DNA of 18,056 nt from assembly GCA_041390465.1 (NCBI GenBank), contig JAWKPW010000109.1, forward strand, positions 1 to 18,056. The letters are read 5' to 3'. The stretch comes from JAABRU01 sp041390465. GTDB lineage: Bacteria; Desulfobacterota; Desulfobacteria; Desulfobacterales; Desulfococcaceae. The notes below the pieces were generated by a model, which saw nothing but the letters and a program-made list of their open reading frames with translations, did no database searches and had not been told where the DNA came from. The position numbers were made by a program, and so were the translations under genes. This document shows positions 14,645 through 18,056 of this stretch, piece after piece. Position 1 is the stretch's first letter; each line of letters starts with the position of its first letter.

Positions 14645-16523
14645 ATGACCCCTTTTCAGACAGTTTTGCAGCCGGAGCCTGCGCTCATTCTTTGTCTTTT
14701 TCAGGATGCGGTGCGCAAAGCAATACAGAAATCGGCAATCCGGAGGTGTCTTTCTCCATCCTCTAGCCTGCAATGAAGACGCGTGAAATGGAACTTTCTT
14801 CCGGATCAGCACAGCAGTGATATAAAAGACGATGAAATTTCCCTGTCTTTACGGGGAGATGACCAGTTGAGGCAGCCTTAGAATTTTGATGTTTCTGGGG
14901 CACCGGAAATTGCTGCCGGACACGGTCGCTGATTCCCAAAAATGGTTCAGACAGACGGCTCTTACTTTTATATAGCCGGAGACAAAAAGGTTGCATCATC
15001 CGCGGAGGCAGTAAAATGGGCTTCATTCTTGAAGTGGAAGGAGAAATCATATCCCTGCATCTGCACGGCTCCACCTGCCGTACTTCATTCCGGCCTGACA
15101 AAGGTTTTTTCCGAAAATGAGGGATATGCGGCTCAGCGCAAGCGGGATTCCGTCATGTATACAGGCATTCTGCTCGCAGATATGTCTGAACCCGTGAGTG
15201 CCGGAAAAGAGTGAAAGAGATCTGTGATGCAGGGAAGTTTTTACGCTTCTTTTGTGAAGGATGGAAAACTCTTGAGCCAGCCGCGGCGTGCTGGGAAGAA
15301 TGGCCTCTTCGCAGGTGAATGAGTACTGGAAGCAGGAGTGTCCGAACTTTAAAGGCGCAGGAAGATTTGAACAGACTGGAACAGGATGAAATGATTCCCT
15401 GGTATGCTTTGATGGATGATTCCGGGCAGCCCATCCTCACAGTTCCTCTGCTCAGTTACGCGCAGGTGTACCGTCCTGAAATTCCCACAGGCAGCATGAT
15501 GACAACTGTTACAGTTCTGGATCTGGCTGATGTTTTCCGTCCTGTGGACAGTGTGGCGCTGATTGCGGATATCCGCTCTGTATACGCATCCGCCTCCGCG
15601 ATTTATCTGGCCGGGCCTGCACAGGAGCGGACTTCGGGCAGTGACACAGCGCAAACCGCGATCCACAAAGTGGAACTTCGGGGGAATCTGCCTGTTTTCA
15701 CTGCCTCTGTCACAGTGGAGGGAACTGCGGACGGCTTTCCGCTCTCAGTGAATCCAATGGCATTCTGCGATTTGCCGGTTCTGTGCCCGGAGATTCTTCC
15801 CTTTCCCTGTCCTGTATGCAGACAGAGACCGGATCTCTGGAACTTCTTTCAGAAACGGTCTTTGCAGTACCCGTGAATTCTCCGGGACTCCATTTTACCA
15901 AAAATCGCATGATTGTGCATTCACGGGAGTATCCGGGGTCACTGATGGCTGCGGATCTGGAAGATCCTCTGCATCCGCAGGACGGACAGTGGATCAACCT
16001 GCAGGGAACTGCGGATTCTGTTCTGCCTTTTGGAGCCGGGGAAATCCTTGCATTCGGCAAAGATGCAGACAGGGTTCAGATTTCCCTGCTGGATGTTTCC
16101 GATGTGAAAAATCCTGTGCTTGTCCGGCAGGAAATCGCAGGACAGAATATGCAGATTCCGGACGCTCCCTTTTCCATAGGACTGGAACCGTATCAGAGAA
16201 TGATTGCCCTGCCGCTGGATGTGAATTCTCCGGAAGCAGAAGGGGGAACAGTTTCGGAAGAATCCGAGCGGGATTTGCGCCAAACCGGAAATGAGGCTGT
16301 GCCGCTTCGGCTGGTGAATGTGTACCGGGTGACAGCGGACAGGGAATTGGAAACACTCGGCCAGATCTTTCCGGTATATGAGAAATCCCAAACACAGGGA
16401 ACCGGAACTGACTGGATACGCATACAGTTCCTGGGAAACAGGATGTATGTTTTTCAGCCCGGCAGCATGTCCGCAGCAGATGCGGACAATATTGAAAACA
16501 GCGTGACTCACATTGTTTATTGA
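14645..16523 (+). pseudogene. Secreted lipoprotein with COG4880-type beta-propeller domain, frame broken
   Basis: About 625 codons in total. Near the start is a hydrophobic segment ending in SGCGAQSNTEIGNPEV, with the lipobox cysteine codon at 14707-14709, so export and outer-surface lipidation are likely. Propeller-like segments follow: TDGSYFYIAGDKK (about 14950), VEGEIISLHLHG, ILLADMS, ASRGVLGRMASSQVNEYW, then VTVLDLADVFRP and VYASASAIYLAGP. The last two are the typical phrasing of this family (PF09826/COG4880). The frame is open from 15319 to about 15740. After one shift, at SESNGILRF, it is open from about 15745 to 16523, ending THIVY. Many breaks precede 15319. The function of such propellers is unknown. 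Start ATG 14645 is tentative, because frames are uncertain there. Confidence 0.7.
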
Positions 16524-16539
16524 GAAACCGCAGGAGCAT

Positions 16540-16704
16540 GAAACTACAAGGATTTTTTGTAAGAAAGGATTTTTTCAGGGAACTGTAAGGATTTTTTGTA
16601 AGCAGGGATTTTTTCAATACACTGCAGGAAGTTCTGTAAGCAGGAATTTTTCAGTTCTGTAACTTCCTGTTTTTAATCATTTCTTACAAAAATCCCTGTA
16701 GTTC
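16540..16704. repeat. 39-bp tandem repeats and long inverted repeat before the serpin gene
   Basis: Three head-to-tail copies of a roughly 39-bp unit begin at 16542, 16581 and about 16620. The first two share AAGGATTTTTTGTAAG and GGATTTTTTCA, and the third is more diverged. The first copy (16540-16571) is also the left arm of a long inverted repeat whose right arm is 16675-16704, with about 27 of 30 positions matching. The element fills almost the whole gap between the beta-propeller and serpin genes. Confidence 0.75.
16625..16675 (+). terminator. Rho-independent terminator after the beta-propeller gene
   Basis: CAGGAAGTT (16625-16633) pairs with AACTTCCTG (16661-16669) and is followed by TTTTT (16670-16674). 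The 27-nt loop contains part of the third 39-bp repeat. The position, about 100 bp after the stop, suits ending the TIGR02147/beta-propeller transcript. Confidence 0.55.
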
Positions 16705-16732
16705 CCTGCCAAATCATCAAAAGGAGTCAATC

Positions 16733-18056
16733 ATGAGGAAACTATTGTGTGTTCTGAGCATCGTTTTTCTTGCGCTGGTTTTCTGTGCGGCTGCACATGC
16801 GGCAGTGGTGCCGGTCATCACAGCCAACGGCATGAACGGAACTGTCCACACAGCCGAAAACAGCGCAGTTACAATCAGAGTCCAACTGTCGCCCGGTGAA
16901 AAAGAGGGAACAGATGCGGACTGGTGGCTCGCGGTTTATGCCTTTGGCAGATGGTACGGTTATGATCTCAGCGGTGGATTCAGCGACCTCGGTGATTTCC
17001 CGGACATCGGCAGTTTCCGTCCTGTGTATCAGGGCGCACTTGCCACACTGCCTTCCTCAGTGATTCTGGAGATACCCCAGATGCCAGCCGGAACTTACAG
17101 TCTGTATTTCGGCACGGACATGAACAGGAACGGAACTCTGGATGCGGATTCACTGGTGTTAAGTGAACTGAACATCATCTCAGGTTCGTCCCAGGCCCTG
17201 ACATCCGGGCTCACGCGCAGCATGACACCGGGTGCCGGTCAGGATGATCTGTATGAACTTGTCAGCGGAAACAGCGCATTTGCTCTGGATTTCTATCAGG
17301 CCATCCGCAGCAGGGACGGCAATCTTTTCTTTTCTCCTTACAGCATTTCAACCGCCCTTGCCATGACATATGCCGGGGCCGCAGGCGATACTGCTCAGCA
17401 GATGAAAAACACCCTGCACTTCACCCTGCCTCAGAACCGGCTTCATTCTGCGTTCAATGCGCTGAATTTGTACCTGTCCGGTCTGAGCGGATATGATTTC
17501 AGACTCAATATCGCCAATTCCCTGTGGGGACAGAATGATTATCCTTTTCTGAGCAGCTTTCTGGATGTCATTGCAGGCAATTACGGTGCTGCGCTGAACC
17601 GGACGGATTTCATACATGCGCCCGAGGAATCCAGAATCACCATCAACAACTGGGTCAGTGAAAACACGGAGCAGAGAATTCAGGATCTGCTTCCGGAGAA
17701 CTCCGTTGACCCTTCTGCACGGCTTGTTCTGGTCAATGCGATTTATTTCAATGCGCCATGGGCCAGTCCCTTTGATGCACAGCGTACCCATGATGATGTT
17801 TTTTATTATGCAGACGGCACGCAGATCACTGTGCCGATGATGGAGACTGCGGATCATTTCCGATATGCTGAGGGAGACGGGTATAAAGCAGTGGAACTTT
17901 CCTACAAACATGGCACCGCTTCCATGGTGATTCTGCTTCCCGATGCCGGCAGGTTTGATAAAATTGAAAAATCACTGACCCCCGCTCTCCTCAGTGAAAT
18001 TGCGGCAAATCTGGGGTACAGACTTATTCTGATCGAAATGCCGAAGTTCAGGTATG
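16733..18056 (+). CDS. Secreted serpin family protease inhibitor with N-terminal extra domain (partial)
   Basis: An intact frame of 441 codons runs off the window end. AAGGAG lies 6 nt before the ATG. Residues 1-23 form a signal peptide (MRKLLCVLSIVFLALVFCAAAHA), so the protein is exported. Residues about 24-150 are a separate domain of unknown family, containing a calcium-loop-like DMNRNGTLDAD. From about 170 the serpin fold begins: FALDFYQAIRSRDGNLFFSPYSIS, ALAMTYAGAAGDTAQQM, LNIANSLWGQ, ITINNWVSENTEQRIQDLLP, LVLVNAIYFNAPWASPFD and VPMM. The hinge and reactive-centre loop, which set inhibitory activity and target, lie beyond the end. Serpins trap serine or cysteine proteases by a conformational change. 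It has its own ribosome site after the repeat/terminator region, so it is probably a separate transcription unit. Confidence 0.93.
   Translation, partial: MRKLLCVLSIVFLALVFCAAAHAAVVPVITANGMNGTVHTAENSAVTIRVQLSPGEKEGTDADWWLAVYAFGRWYGYDLSGGFSDLGDFPDIGSFRPVYQGALATLPSSVILEIPQMPAGTYSLYFGTDMNRNGTLDADSLVLSELNIISGSSQALTSGLTRSMTPGAGQDDLYELVSGNSAFALDFYQAIRSRDGNLFFSPYSISTALAMTYAGAAGDTAQQMKNTLHFTLPQNRLHSAFNALNLYLSGLSGYDFRLNIANSLWGQNDYPFLSSFLDVIAGNYGAALNRTDFIHAPEESRITINNWVSENTEQRIQDLLPENSVDPSARLVLVNAIYFNAPWASPFDAQRTHDDVFYYADGTQITVPMMETADHFRYAEGDGYKAVELSYKHGTASMVILLPDAGRFDKIEKSLTPALLSEIAANLGYRLILIEMPKFRY

Overview
The window looks like a chromosomal stretch of a deltaproteobacterium (Desulfobacterota, most like a Desulfobacterales sulfate reducer). 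This is inferred from gene content: an NADP-type isocitrate dehydrogenase, an IspH joined to a UbiA-like membrane domain, a TIGR02147 family protein, a COG4880-type beta-propeller lipoprotein and a bacterial serpin. It also fits the many palindromic intergenic repeats. There is no rRNA, tRNA, CRISPR, transposase or phage gene.

Layout. 1-670: an array of eight 18-bp palindromes with a 55-bp higher-order period, lying against the 3' end of a minus-strand conserved hypothetical gene. 670-1280: non-coding, with a bidirectional hairpin, a promoter-like pair and a strong terminator-like hairpin in the leader of icd. 1281-3743: plus-strand icd, then comF and a small two-TM zinc-ribbon protein as a likely pair, with a hairpin repeat between icd and comF that recurs at 3911. 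3744-4185: repeats only. 4186-6728: two minus-strand genes with many frame breaks, ispH-ubiA and then a batE-like TPR/SH3 protein. 6934-8398: a divergent intact pair, a TIGR01212/YhcC-type radical SAM protein and a DUF1285-like protein. 8399-8809: structured non-coding DNA. 8810-12803: hrpA, with a frame-broken first third and a fully open remainder. 12804-13817: non-coding, AT-rich, with several hairpins. 13818-16523: a TIGR02147 family gene and a secreted beta-propeller lipoprotein, both frame-broken until about 15745. 16524-16732: a compact set of 39-bp repeats, a terminator and a long inverted repeat. 16733-end: a secreted serpin cut by the window edge.

The most important caution is that frame damage is patchy. 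Clean blocks (1281-3743, 6934-8398, 9950-12803, 15750-18056) alternate with blocks where a frameshift occurs every few tens of bases, often as one base gained or lost in a short homopolymer, while the conserved residues stay intact. ispH is normally essential, so uncorrected sequencing indels are at least as likely as true pseudogenes. I call these genes 'pseudogene' only in the sense that the given sequence does not encode them in one frame.

I see no clear new multi-gene system. The best candidates for something undescribed are non-coding: the 55-bp-period palindrome array at 55-257, the three-stem element at 8442-8549, and the repeat cluster before the serpin gene.
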